Source of the DNA: Manihot esculenta
Taxonomy: Eukaryota > Streptophyta > Magnoliopsida > Malpighiales > Euphorbiaceae
DNA length: 64,000 bases
Assembly: GCF_001659605.2 (NCBI RefSeq)
Contig: NC_035161.2
Span: 34,381,191 to 34,445,190, forward strand
Direction: 5' to 3'
Shown here piece by piece: positions 27,101 through 41,200 of this stretch (its first letter is position 1; every line of letters begins with the position of its first letter). The notes under the pieces were generated by a model, which saw nothing but the letters and a program-made list of their open reading frames with translations, searched no databases and had not been told where the DNA came from. The position numbers were made by a program, and so were the translations under genes.

Positions 27101-30100
27101 TATGGCAGCAGTTTGCTCATTCTTCCTATCTATGTCCTGAAAGAATCAAAGAATAAAAGAACAAGAATTTTGAGAAACTAGTTTCTGTGAAACTAAACTA
27201 AAAAAATGTAATCATTCAGCAAAAACACATAACTTATACCTCTTTCATTTCTCTAAGCTCTTCTAATTCCTTCATATTATTTTGTAAGGTAGCCAAATCG
27301 GCTTCCCTAATTGCAAGTGTTGATTCAGCAGCAGCTAATTCTCGTGTAACCCCTTCCAACTTCTTTTCAAGTTCAATCACTCGTTGCTTTAACATCTTGC
27401 GTTCTTGTTCCAAGTTTTGCTCAAGAAATTCCATCTGCATTATGACCAACAAGAAAATCAAATCATTCTGTGAAACCAGCAATAAATTGATTAAGAGAAT
27501 GTAAGAATTTATGAAAACCTCTTCAGCTTTCTTTTTCTCAAGCCTAGATATCTTCTGTTCTAGAGATACTTTTTCATCTGCCAATCTTTTCATATTTTCT
27601 TTGGTAATATGTAACTCTTCATTGCGCAGTTTCAATTCATCTTGAAGCTTGTGTGGTACCTGTTTTATGCACAGTTCAAAATCATTTTAAATCACAAAAC
27701 AAACTGAAGTCCAAATCTGATTTTAAAACTGCAGCAACAAACTAAACAATTCTACCTGATTATTAGTCCCAACCAAATCTTTTTTGGCATTATTCTCCGC
27801 AGCTAGGTTACCAAGAGTGGCCAATCTCATTTCCATGTTTCTCTTCTCCAATAAAGCAGCCTGTATATAAAATATCGCTACTAAAGATAGATAAAATGAT
27901 TAACAACAGGGATAATGCTGCAAAATTGTTTGTACTAACTTCAAGAGCTGTATCCTTTTCAGCACATATTGATCTAAGTCTATCCCGATCAGAACTGACT
28001 TCTGCTAACTTTTGCTTTTCAAATCTCAAAGTATCTTTCAGGCCTTCCAATTCCTCTTGCAATTTTACTTCTTGCATTTGCTTCTCATGCAATTCTTCTG
28101 ATAACTGGATAAACATGTTTAAACTATTAAACTCATACCCAAGTTTGCAGGCAACTACAAATATCAAATCCTAGAAAGTATCTCAGTTTAAAGCTGCTTC
28201 ACAATTAATCAACACCTTGGCCCTAGCCAAAATGAAAAAATAAATAATAATAATAACCAAGCATACTGATACAAGCTAACTATCAAAGGCACAGTCCATG
28301 CAGGGTCGCAAAATACTAATCCAATAACATATCAAATTCTTTTAGTAACTAAAAAAAAGGTAAAGGAAAAACAACAATAGGCAGAAACAAAGAAACATGA
28401 CAATGAATACATAGACAACTTCATTCATCTTTATTTCTTTAATATGTTTACCATCTAATAAAGCACATGCATCTTTTTTTCTTATCCTATAAAACTTTAT
28501 GTTCCTTTTCCTATCTTCTCAGTAAATGTAATTTCTATTTTAACCTGTGCCCTAAATCATGGCTCAATTTTTTTTACTCTGCTACTATGAAAAGTACAAA
28601 AGCATCTCTAACAAATGTCCATTGAGTTCAGCGCATGACACCTCAATTTTTGTGCATCCTCAATCAAGACACCATTATCCTTTTACCAAAATTAATTTCC
28701 ACGAAATTAGAATTTAAATGAAATAAAATACTTGATCTTTTGACCTCCTCTCCTACACGTTGATACATAGAAACCTAAGTCAAGTTCACCCCACATATAC
28801 TAAATTATTCAAGAAAAAATTCCTAAAAGGATATATCTTTATTTAGAGAAACAAATAAGAAAATTCCTCAGCCCAGTAAAAAAACCAAATTAACCTAAAT
28901 ATGGAATAAATTCCTAAGCAACAAAACCCTGTACATAATTAGAACAGAAAATTCAACTTTATGTCTATGTTTTCTAATTAAAACAAAAAATCCTAAATTA
29001 AAGTTTTAAATTTTTTTTTTTAAAAAAAGAAAGAATAGAAAATCAATACACACAAAAAAAACTGATTTCCTTTTTCTTCATGACTAATAGCTTTGGGAGA
29101 TTCACAGTGTCATCCCAACACAGACAACAAACCACAATGCCATATAATTCAATAATGGTGATGCAAACACATTCACAGCATGGAAACTCCATCATCACCA
29201 ATATACAAACAAAGCATGCTATCAATGTTTGTTGTACATAATTAATAGCTATCATTACTCATTAGTTACCCGATCAGTATTCCTTTGAGACTCCTCAATA
29301 CTTTTGGACAATTCCTGTACACGTTTCTCATACACTTCCACATTGAGAGGAGGCTTAAAACTATTAGAAAGATCTCCATTTACTATGCCACTTGCAGCAG
29401 ACCGAGCTTTAGAATAACGGCGCAACATGACATCATTTATATGTGTCTGAAGAGCCACACAAATTTCTTCTCCCTGAAAAGAAGAAAATTTTAACTAAAC
29501 CAAAGAATACAATATGGTCATAAAGCATATAAATTCAAGCTATGAGGAATCAACAAATAGGACAGTATTTAGAGTTGTTTGACCTGCTTGGTCTCAAATT
29601 GAAAAATGTGAAGAACACCTGCAACTCGCATCTTAAAGAAAACAGCAGTATTGCTACTACCAAATTGCATTATGTCTCTTAGCTCTGCTGAATGCAAATA
29701 TTCTTTTGGAACTGGGCGGAAAAAATGCACCTATAGGAAAATGAATAAACAAACTGATCCAGAATGTGAAAAAACCTAACGTAGAACATTCTTAATGAAA
29801 GCATGGGCTCATGAAAGTAAAATGTTGAAGTTTTAAATCTCACCCCTCGCTTATTGATGCCCAAAATAATCCGTCCTGGCAAAAGTCCAATAGGATCATC
29901 AATCTTACGGACACTAAAGAACACTGAATTCCCATAAGGAAGTGTCCTCAATATTCTCAAAAATTGTTGTCTTGCATCATCTTTTGAAAGATGTTCCTAC
30001 ATGGCAACAAAACTTAGATATTAAAAGAAACATCTCATCAAATATGAATATTGATGCACAAGAAAAGAAGCGAATAGAAAAATGAGGGATATTCATCTAA

Positions 30101-33100
30101 ATTTAGCAAACAAAAGACCAGGAAACAAATTCAGTAAGCTAGGCTTTGCAGTAAAAGTAAAAAACTAGGCAGTATAGAAAAACAATAATAAGAAAAAAGT
30201 GTGAAATATGAACTCATTTATTTTGTTTCTTACATATAAATAAACATTAAAAACATTGAAGGATTATGTATGTTGAATTAATAACTACAATGAAGCAAAT
30301 TGGAGAAGAAGCCATATCACTAGAAGCTGGTTAATTGCAATACTTTATACCTTACATGGCACATTCTAGAGCTTATTGCTTTGTGGCAATAAACCACAGT
30401 CCTTAATCTAGAATGGATGGGAAACATAACATAGCAGTAAAATAAATAATAGAATATTAATTCAGATGGGTAGTTATGGGATTTGGACATCTTACTGAAC
30501 ACAACTCCTTGGATCAGTTTGGCCAGATTTGACCGAATATGAGGGGAGATAAAGATTTGTTGCTAACTTAAAGCCCAAAAAAAGTGGGTTTTAATAGTAT
30601 TATTCTGATATGAAGTGTATAAATATAGACCTCCTCATTACTAGTACTGATTTTGTGGAAACTCTCAAACAAAAGAAATGAAAGGCGTTGTCAAGAAAAC
30701 ATAGCAAGTGTCAAATTATAATTGTGAAACAAAATAACAAGTGAAAAAATAGTAAATTTCCAACAAGAATGCAAAAGAATTTATACACAACTCAAGAAGA
30801 AACATTTTCATAATCATATGTTTTACTGATCACTGTATCCCTAAGAAATATTAGCAAATTGTCAGCAGATTGACATCAATGTTCAGAAAAACCAGAATGC
30901 CAAAATATTTTGAGGCAAGAAAATATCATGAGTCATGACATCACGAAAAAGGAATTTCTAGATTTGGTTCCAACCATTGAACGGTATCGAGAAAGAATAT
31001 CCAACTCCCATTCTCGCTTTCCACGGGTGATTGCAATTTGTCTAGGTAGGAACCGCTCAAGCAAGGAAGTCCAATCGCTGCAGAATGTTAACTCAACATC
31101 AAAATTCAATGAAACAGTAAGAAGAGATGCAATGCAACACTTAATTAACACTTTATCTTAGCAACTATGAAACCAAAACAAAGTTGGCACAAAATTGGAA
31201 ATTGAAACAGCCAACTTTAGCTAGTTTGACAAAGGAATAGAAATACGAACGTGCATGATTCAGGGCTACCAACAAATCCAATCTCGACCAAAATTTGCAA
31301 TGCAGACAACTGCGCAGCATCATCTCTTCCAACAGGATAATTGCCCAAAATATAGTCATGCTGCAACTGCACAAAGATAGCCATGCATCAGTAAATTCAA
31401 AAGTTAGAAATTAATTTAAGTTTTGGAAAGGAGCACAAAAATCATTTCAAACTATAGGATAAAAATTGAATAATACTTAAAAACCGGCTCACATACTTGA
31501 ACATATGATAATTGCACAAACATTGGGTCCGTTACAGCTTCATCCGACTCCCGAAATAGCTTTTTCTTAAATGTTAGTTTGCAATGCAAGATTTCTCCCT
31601 TACTCCGATCCTTGGCTGCCTTGAATTCCGCCAACAAATCCCCGATATATTTGTTATCATCTAATCCTATGTACTCCTCTATGCAAGAACAAATGCATTA
31701 GATAACCATCCTTTTAAATCTTTGTCCAGAGGAGCATAAAAAAAATCAATAACATCAAAGAAAACTACCATTCCCAGGATCAGGTGACTTGGAACCAGTA
31801 ACAACTTTGCGGCACTCAAACAGACTGAAGCTAGAATATGCTGACAACTTTATTATACCAGCAAGTTCCTGAAATGGTACGAAATACATTGATATAAAAT
31901 CCTTTGAAAAGCTCAAAGGAAAACGATACTAAAATAAAACATATGCCAAAGCTTTCAGTTTAGTCCAGAATTCCAATTAGGCCAGCTGAACAGTGGTGGG
32001 AACATTGACTCAAGACTTCCACACAATTATAGGAATTTCTAACCAGGTAATGTCTCTCCAACCAATTATAATGGCTTTTTGTATTTCTTTATTTTAAAAA
32101 TATTAAAGAAAAAATATCAGCGAAAGAATGATTGACCCACCAGTTTGTCAAGATCTAACCAGATAATATGCACATCGTTATATTTATTGTTGCTCTAATA
32201 CCATCTTCATGACCTAGGACCATGTGGACTACTAGCCTAACAATCAGATAAAGATTTAGGCCTGCTCGTGTGGGCCAACAATCAACCATGGATGTTAAAA
32301 ATAGCTTAAAAATTTCCATATATAGAAAAAAAAATTATCAGATTCTCAATAGTTTGGACTTGGGGTATCCACATGACAAGCTGTCATTGAATTGGAGCTC
32401 TAAAATGTTTAGGCAGGCGACTCCTTCCTTTACAGATGCAAGTTACATACAAGAAGCATTCAAAGAGGACCATAATAAGGGTCTGCTATTTCCTTACCAA
32501 AAGGGATCCATCATTTAGCCAATGAGTAACAATTTTGTTTGGATTCTTTCAACAATGCACAAAACCGGCTAATTTCTGATATAGTTTCAACTACTTTTAC
32601 CAATTTCATCATAATTTGTTTTGCTTACTGCAATGAGATTGATGTAACATAACCATCAAGATGCTATTTTTCCTTAGACCATGAAGCAATTATTTTTTGT
32701 ATCCACTTTTCTAAAACAAAAATAAATTGGATTCAAAACCTACCTAGTTCTTCCCTTATTGCTGCCTACTTGGGGTTAGATTGTTTGCATTACTACATTT
32801 AACCCAGAAGAACAGAAACATAAAGATATGCAATGCATGATGCAACAAGAATGAAGTTCTGAAGATTTTGAAGTACCTCAACCGCATCAGACACTGTTGT
32901 TGCCATGTCATATGTGATTTCTTCAAAAGTTTCATCCAGAAAGAACACTATGGTTGTGAGCTTTCGACCAGTTAGAAGAGCTTCAATTTCCTCTCGACCT
33001 GGTATTGTATGCCTGGGACCAGCCTTAACAGAACGCTTCAAAGCATTCAATGTATTTACTGCAAGGACTTGAACCTCGGAATCAGTACTGACACTGTATG

Positions 33101-34735
33101 CTACATTGTGAACATACTCAGATAAATATCCACCAATATCCTTGCTAGGAGGCATGGAGGACGCACATAAATACATTAGCTCCCATGCTTTAATCAAGTA
33201 TTGCCTGTAATGTAAAGATCAACAGAGCTAGTTGGCATCAGGAAAGAAATGGACTTAGTCAAAGATCTGATACAAGTCATTATGTGTCCACCTTTAAAAA
33301 AATTGAATAGACATGCACTTGGGCATTAACCCCAGGGATTAATGCAGGTTGGTATCAGTCTTAAGTTCCAAACTTACCCGGCCCACAAAAGAAAAAAGTG
33401 CTAAAGCATACACATATATACCAAATAAAAATACACATGCCTGTCAGGATTATTCCTGGTTTGCTTTGAAATCTGAGCAAAAAGTTCATCTCGAAGCTCT
33501 GCACGTTTTAGTGTATGCTTGTACAATCTTCCAACTAGTTCAATCCGTTCATCCAAACTGACTGGGGCTACTCGATCAGATGAATCAACTCCCATGTACT
33601 TCAGAATTATTTGAAACAATTTAGTTGCTCGACTTATCAGATCACTATTAATTTTAAGCAATGAAGTTGGTATAGGATCCTGCAAAAAGCTCTAAGTTAG
33701 GTTTTCAAGAGTTTGGCATACACAAGAAAACAAATTGTCATGAAAAACAGCATAATGTTTCACCTTTTGGAAACAGAGCATATCCTCAAATGTGAATTTT
33801 TCCCGAACTTGAGGGCCTACAGATTTTTTCAGGAAAAACCCACGTTTTCCAGTGGATTGAATCTGTTTCTGCATCATCCTTAAGAATCCCTCGACCTAAA
33901 AGGACAATTATATGGAAGTTATGGAAACATAAATGACATGGCCAGAATTACTAGCTATAAGTTCAATAAAAAACCTTAGCTGTTCTTTTTTTTTTTTTTT
34001 AATTTCAGATGTTACAATAACAGAAAGTCAAGAGACAACTCATCAAGTTACCTGGAATTTATCAATCAAAGGAATAGCACCAGCAAGTTCTGCAGGAATA
34101 GCAACTGAAAGTGTGGCTTGTGTGCTGCAAGGTGCAAGCAAAAGCAACAGAAATAGTTAGATGTTAGACAGACTTGCACACGTCCCAAAAAAATCCACCT
34201 TGAACTTGCTTTTCATAATTTTGACTAAAATGTAGCATGCAAATAACAGATAATAAGAAGAAGAAGCCTAAACAATGGCAATATTAGACTCACGGTGTTG
34301 CAAAATTGGAGCCATCACTGTCATATCCATCCCCATTAGAGATAGAAGCAGAAGTGTGCAAAGGAGTGTCTTCGTTTCCAAAGCTGGAACCAAAGGAAGA
34401 CATACTCGATCTTACACTCTGAGCAACAGATTGCTGCACATCAAATTTAATTTCAGTCAAGTCCACTATTGAACAAACCAAAACAAAACGGGATATTCCA
34501 AATAGAATTATGTTATTCTTCTTTCTGAAATGAAATCCCTGAGCTCCTCAACTATTTCCGATAAACACTAATAAAAAAATTGGGTTAAATTAACGACAAA
34601 TAAAATGAAGAGGATAAAATCGAATACAGATACTGAAATTAAGAGTAATAACAAAACGAGAAAGAGATCTAAACACAGAGAACGCAGACATACAGACATT
34701 AGAGTGAAGATGGGGGGAATGGAAGTAAAATTCAT
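24101..34735 (-). CDS. KCBP: kinesin-like calmodulin-binding protein (KCBP/ZWICHEL, kinesin-14)
   Basis: A minus-end microtubule motor regulated by calcium/calmodulin that acts in trichome branching and division in Arabidopsis. Twenty-four exons give 1278 residues in frame (Arabidopsis about 1260): 34694-34735, 34294-34433, 34052-34124, 33764-33895, 33441-33679, 32877-33204, 31769-31868, 31497-31678, 31251-31366, 30975-31077, 29844-29996, 29584-29730, 29270-29473, 27940-28104, 27756-27860, 27519-27659, 27240-27434, 27010-27136, 25860-26062, 25548-25730, 25334-25429, 24985-25182, 24578-24849, 24101-24293. Domains in order: MyTH4 (about 120-275), FERM (about 280-595), coiled coil (about 615-880), motor (about 899-1225) with P-loop GQTGSGKT, switch I NEESSRSH and switch II DLAGSE, then the calmodulin-binding helix around [15 protein letters not shown]. 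Intron 5 uses a GC donor. Exon 1 (14 residues) is the least certain part; the true start could instead be the Met of MSSFGSSFG in exon 2. Confidence 0.95.
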
Positions 34736-35010
34736 AGATCGAGCAGCGGAGGAAGATGAAGAGATAAGAATGAGAAATGCATAAAAAAGGAAAAGAGAAG
34801 GACCTTTAAGCAGAGGCAGAGACTGAGAGATCTGAAGCGATTAAGAAGAGGGAGGAGGGAGTCTCTTACTCATGACAGAAAGAAAGTGTGAAGAAAGAGA
34901 AGAATGGAGGTAAGATTCACGAGAGTGTTATAAATGGGTGCTTTCGTCTTTGCTCTTTCAAAAACACTTCAAATTTCAAAACACCCTCTTCTCAGACACT
35001 ACACTTGTAA

Positions 35011-35050
35011 TTTTATTTTTATTTTTATTTTTATTTTTATTTTTTATTTT
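35011..35050. repeat. (ATTTTT)n microsatellite
   Basis: Six near-perfect copies of an ATTTTT hexanucleotide, within about 300 bases upstream of the proposed KCBP start. Confidence 0.85.
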
Positions 35051-35329
35051 CCTCTTGGCTGGCTCTTGCTTCAATATTATCTGATTATAATGTATTTACC
35101 TGATTCCCTCTTTTTCTATACAGCAACAAGACAAAAAGAAACCAGATCATTATTTATACATTGTATCTTTTTTTTTTTTCACTTATTACAGTCCTTTTTT
35201 TTATGATTAGTTACACCAATTTTTTAACAGTTTGGTGGGGACTAAAGTGTGCTACTTATTTCTTTCAATTTTTTAATGTTAAAAAAAAACTGTACATTTA
35301 GTGATGTCAACGTGTTAGGCAGCGGATCT

Positions 35330-35720
35330 GATCAAATTTTAATAAAATATATTTAAATAATTATAATTAAATTTAAAAAATAATATTAATTATGAGTTTA
35401 AATTTTATTTATATTTATTATTTAAAATGTTTGTATAAATAATTAAGTTAATATAAAAAATATATTTTATTATATTTTTTATATATATATTTAAAAATTA
35501 AAATTTAAATATTTTTTAAAAATATTAAATTTTTAAATGAAAATTATTAATAAAAAATTATTTTTATGTAAATTATTAATTAAAATATATAAAATTAAAC
35601 GAATTTAAATTTTATTTTTAATAATAATAATAATAATAATAATAATTAAATTTAAAATATTTTTTAATTGAATGTGATACAATTTTAAATATTATTCGTA
35701 TAAATAAAATTCAAATTGGA
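35330..35720. repeat. dispersed AT-rich repeat, copy 1
   Basis: Shares several blocks in the same order and orientation with 55195-55510, including GAAAATTATTAATAAAAA, TAAATTATTAATTAAAAT and GTATAAAATTA-like ends. The order and spacing of the blocks make chance AT similarity unlikely. It has no coding capacity, and I take it as a non-autonomous transposon copy. It also contains an (AAT)n run at about 35618-35645. Confidence 0.5.
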
Positions 35721-38228
35721 ATACAAATATTCTACCATTTACATTCCAATACACATTTGCTCTGGTTAAAGAAGTGTCTTTAAATTTTAAATTTATATTG
35801 CACCATTTAGTTTTTCATTCTTATTATATATGTGCATTATGAATTTTATTGGATTTAGTATAATTCCCATCTATCTCTTAATTATCTTTGGTTTACTTTT
35901 CTTTTTAATAAATTAAGCTTATATTTTTAAAGTTTATGTTCTTAATTTGAGTTCACATAATTTCTTTCAACAAAATAGTTTGAAAAACGAAATTTTACGT
36001 TTGAAGAATTGAAAATAATAATTTATTTCAAAATATTTTTTATCAAAAAATTATCTAACATTCTCTACTTTATTGGTTGAAAAAACTTTATTATATTTTA
36101 TTTTTTAAATTAATTATTAAATACTATACTTTTTTACTAATAGTATTAATGACGACTTTATTTCTTCAAATTGGGTAAAAGCAGTTATCACTCACAGCAT
36201 TAAATAAAAAATCAACCGTAGATAGAAAGCAGCGAAATTTCGATAAATACAAAGCAGATTAGTAGTAATTTGAATAATTCCAGACCAAAAGACGCAAGAA
36301 TTAGTCTCAGATCAGATCAGAGCCCAGTGGGATGATATGTGAGGGAATATCCTGGGCCCCACTCCCGTAATCTTTGTCCCTAGTACTTGGACAGTGTGAG
36401 TATGCTTTGCTTAGAAAGCAGCCCATATTTATACAATTATTATTTGTTTTACACGTTTGTGCTGCGTGACCATTCATAAAGGCTTGCTGGATCGCCGGCC
36501 CCGCCGATGCCGGCTTCTTTCCAAGAAAAAGTCTCTGATCAATCAATGAATAATAATTTCAAGATGGCTTTCACTGCTGCCCACCAAAGCAAACGTGTGA
36601 TTTCATTTAAGCTTTTTCCCTTCTTTTCTTTTTTATTATTGGTTCAGATTAGACTTTAAAAATAATCCAAACTAAATTCTCAAAGAAATGGTTCAAAGCT
36701 TTTGTTCTTCATAAAAGGCAAAATCACTCACCATCCATTTTATTTCTATTTTATCCCTATCAATATCCTATATATATATATATATAAAAGAGCCATATCC
36801 AGAGACAACCAACATAAACTCCCAGTCTTAAGGAGCTGTAGCATTTAAGACAGACATGGTAAAGTTGGGCAATGCTACCAATGAATTTTAACTACTCAAT
36901 GGAACCACTTTTAACTTTTTGACACCCATTGCAACTACCGCAAGACAATGAACATAAAACTATTTTGGTTACAAACCCTTTATCATTATTTCCTAACATA
37001 AACCACCAAGTTCCATCTTTATCATTGTCCTGAGCTACCATATCAAATCACATCTCTCTGTCATCCAAATCAAATGGGCTCGCAAAATCGAAAGACCGAA
37101 GTAGAAAGAATAGGCTACCACGACCATCAAATCCTGCAAACTTAGAATCAGCTTTTCAATATAAAAAGCACAGGTTATATTCTGCAGACTTTGACTACAC
37201 AAGTGAGCACTTCACTCATTTCTTTTTCTTGCTCCAAATGGCATGCAGTTTCTGGCATGATATTTTAAATACAATGCAGATTCCAATCAAATTTCAGAGA
37301 ACTTATTAGATCATTTGATAAGCCACAGGTCTGCTTGAGATACAACACATACATGAAGAAAGCATAAAGAATGTGCAAATTTAAGAGTAAACAATAATAT
37401 AATGGAGCTAACAACATTGAAAACAATCCTCTTGTTGTCCCAAGACAATAGGAATAACCATGACCAGAACTTAAATAAATTATAGAAGTCCTGTGAGAAA
37501 ACCAAGAAAATTACTTCTTTGCGGGCAACTCATAAGTCATAACTTGCCAAAAGACTGATGTGAAACATCTTAACATAACCAATTAATGGGCAGACTTTGT
37601 TCCTGGAAATACACATATTTTCAAAAAGAGAATACAATACGAAGACCCGGCCAAGAACAAATAAAATGCAGATGGGAAGAAATACCTGATTGTAGCTTCC
37701 ATCCATGAGGACCTTCTGACTATTGCCACAATCAGAGGACTCGTCCCTTTAAAGTTCCAAAACAATGTGTCGTATCATATTGACTCGTTGACCTGAAATC
37801 CCAAGAGGATTATCTTGGAATTTTATTTATTGGTGTAGCTTGAGTATATATAGCAGACCTTACATAAGCAATCATGCATTTACAGTGTAAAGTTCAAATT
37901 GCCAATAAGATTTAAGGACTTAAAGTGACTCTCTGTACTTTGTAGTTATCACTGACATTATCAAATCTATGCTCATGGTGTTTATTGACTTTGGCCACAT
38001 TTACCAATAAAGTACTCAATGAAAGGAGGTCTAAATAAATTAATCAAATTCAATAAGAGATCGAAATATCATAACCAACCAAACCTCTCCAGAACATCAG
38101 CAAAATTGTCTTTATCAGTTCTGGAATTTATCTAAATTGCGAATGTATTTTCTCCACTGCTTCACGGGCTTGATAGGAAAGGACATGCCAAATTCTCTAA
38201 TTTTCAAGAGGCAAGGAATTCAGCCTCT

Positions 38229-41200
38229 TTACTTCACAGAACTTTTACCCAAACATCTTAAATTTTCCAAGACAATTTGAATTTGCTCTGAAATAGCCAC
38301 GTAAAGACACCTCTGTGCTGCTTCATCCAGTCCATAACGGGAAATGCTGGGCCATCCTTTGCCAGGAAAATGCAAATTACGAGACATGGAGATTGCCATT
38401 TGCCTCATTGTCGGAAGGTCGAATTCTATTGGCTCACCAACAACTATGTTAATTCTTTTGTTACATAGTGGAAAAAGAGGCCTTTTACCAAACCAATAAT
38501 TCTCAGGCATCACCTGTGATTATAAATCATGTTGTAAAATGAGATAACATATACAATGAAAACTGGCCAGTGAGGATAAAAATAAAATCACCCATATGAT
38601 TCAACATATCAGCAACTTAAATATAATAATAGCATATCTTTAATTTCACTTAAACATGAATAATAGGTTTAGGCATATCTCAAATATGGAAGAACTACGA
38701 TATTGTAGGTATGCATGGTTGAGCATCTAGATTCTAGAGCTTTCATTTTACATACCTCCAAAAATCATAGTAGCCAAAATAATATCTTCATCTAAACAAA
38801 GTGTTTGGCATGCTTAAAGTGCTAATGAGATAGGATTTTTCCAGATCTAGCTAGCACTAGCAAGAGCCTCAAGGAGAATCTTGGAATCATGTTACAATTG
38901 CCTATGGCCATAGAGATTACAAAAGGGGGTGCAAAGGTTTTTGAATCTAGGCACTGGCACGAATTTGAGAGAAAAGTTAACGTTTAAGAAAAGTTAATTT
39001 TCAAATCAACAAGTTAAATACAAATCTAACAATCAAAGACAGACAAGGAACACTGAACATCAGTGTGATAATTATATTGTTGATGTCAGAAACTTTTTGG
39101 ACTTTCAAATTATTTTTTCAATCATTTGAATGGAGAAATTTGTTTCAATTATATGCATTTGGCTAGATTTACTTGCCAAAATAATGAAAATGAACTACTT
39201 TACACAATAAACAATACCATCCTACCCCTTTTCAGTTCTCTTAATCAAGGTTTTAAATAATGCACTCAGTTCTTTTAGCCATGGATTCTGTGAACTATAT
39301 TAAATAATTAGCAAAATTTAAAATAAACAATAAATCAAGAATTGAACTAAATATGCAAGATATCAAGTCAATACACACCTTAAAAAATTATTTAAATTAT
39401 ATATAATTTTAAATAGTCTAATAAAAAATTATTTAACAAACGTGATGTAAAGAAACTATGTAAATCCCATTTATGCATTATTTACAATTAATAATATATT
39501 TTCAAACTTCAAATAATGAAGATTAATATAATTTATTTGTATAATTTATAAAATAGTTATAAATCCAAAAATGAAATGTATTTATAAAATATTCTAATTA
39601 TTTGCATACAGTTTATTTCTATCAACAAAATGGAAAAAACAATAAAGATTATAAAACTTAAATAAAACTTTAAATTAATCTAAATTGGACAAGGGCCATA
39701 AAATATACAATAGTATGAAATGAATATCTAGTAACCATTATTATTAATTTTCCTTAAAATTGGCTTCCAAAATCATTTATACCAAACAAGCTCTTAGGAT
39801 GCAAAAATGCATGTATTTTTTTTTTATTTTAATTTAAAGTTTACACTTGCTGGATTGTTGAACAAACATAAATATTGGGTTTCTCTCCTTAAATAGAATT
39901 CAACATTCCAAGAAACATTAACAATACCAATGATGCTACTGTAGCAGGGGTAGATCTCATTGATTTATTTTCCTAACTAATTTTTTTATTGAAGTATACT
40001 TATCATGTTAAGCTTGGCTTCCTTTCAACCACTGATGCTAATGATTTGACTAGCTTATTTTCTTTTGTTAACAGTTAATCATCACCAAGTACTCATCTGA
40101 CCTCAGTTACAGATCATAAACCATGAAATTGTCTTCTTTACTGTCTTGCATGAACAAGTTGCACATCCCATTCCAAATTGATTAAAAGTTGAGCTTGGTG
40201 ATAACAGGCTAAAGAATGTGAAAGTATGAGATGCTAAATCAATGAGAATTGAGAAAACAAGGATCAAAATAATTTATTACTCAATTTTATTTGCTTAAAC
40301 AGAATGGACTGGACTAGTGCTGTGACAAAACCCTATGTTAATATCTAGTCTCTATAATCCAAGCCAAACACTTCTCTATCATCTTATCAGCTATTTTTCT
40401 TTGCTCATGGCTTAAGAATAGATACATAAATTTTATGTTGAACATGTTTTCGGTTTTCCTCTCAAACAGTGTTTACAAGTCACAGAGATGAAAGAATTAA
40501 ATGCACTCCAGTAACTATAAAAACCATATTAAGAAAACTGAAAACAAGGTCAACCACAAGGTCCGCAACACAAACATTCAAAACATTAGCTCAATCAGGA
40601 GTACTTTTGGTCCCAACTCATAAGTACTATATTGAGTAACCCATTCAGGGTTCACTCACCGCATCATTGTTCAACCTCTGGGTCAAACAATAAGACAAAT
40701 CTCCAGGCGAGCACTTAGGAGCAATGCCTGAATAATCTATGCATGGAAAATAATGGTAATGGTTAATGAAGTACAGACTAGCTCAACCAAGACAGCAAAT
40801 GAGCTTTTACAGTGAAATCGGTGCATTCATGACTTGCAAACAAAACTATATAGTTTCACAAAATGCAAAAGGAGAGGAAATCTTAATATCCCATAAATTT
40901 AGATAGAAAGATAAAGTTACCTTCTCAAGACCTTGATGAACAATGGGCAAGACTATTGGAGTTATAGGGGAACGGACAATGAGACTCGCAGTTCCCCATT
41001 TTAATCGTCTTATTGGTGCATCCTCTTGCAAAACTTTTCCTTCTGGAAATGTATGAAGCTGCCCATTAGGGATATAAAAAGACACCATCAGAACAAGAAG
41101 TAAAATGTGATTTATCTTTTTGAAGAGGAAGAAATTAAATGAAGAATCAGATGGTCATAGAATTGACTCATGGAACAAAGGGTAACCACTCACAAAAATT

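Larger units (their letters stand above)
34736..38228. other. intergenic region upstream of KCBP
   Basis: Begins with the KCBP leader and promoter. An ATTTTT repeat and a dispersed AT-rich repeat follow, listed separately. A short open frame at 36307-36546 (minus) around a GC-rich patch near 36490-36520 has no recognisable domain. From about 36850 to 38228 there are splice-like sites on the minus strand that may be untranslated exons of the tafazzin-like gene. No other gene is supported. Confidence 0.5.

Noticed and set aside
36307..36546. Minus-strand open frame around a GC-rich patch
   Set aside because: No domain, signal peptide, conserved motif or splice context; composition alone does not support a gene.
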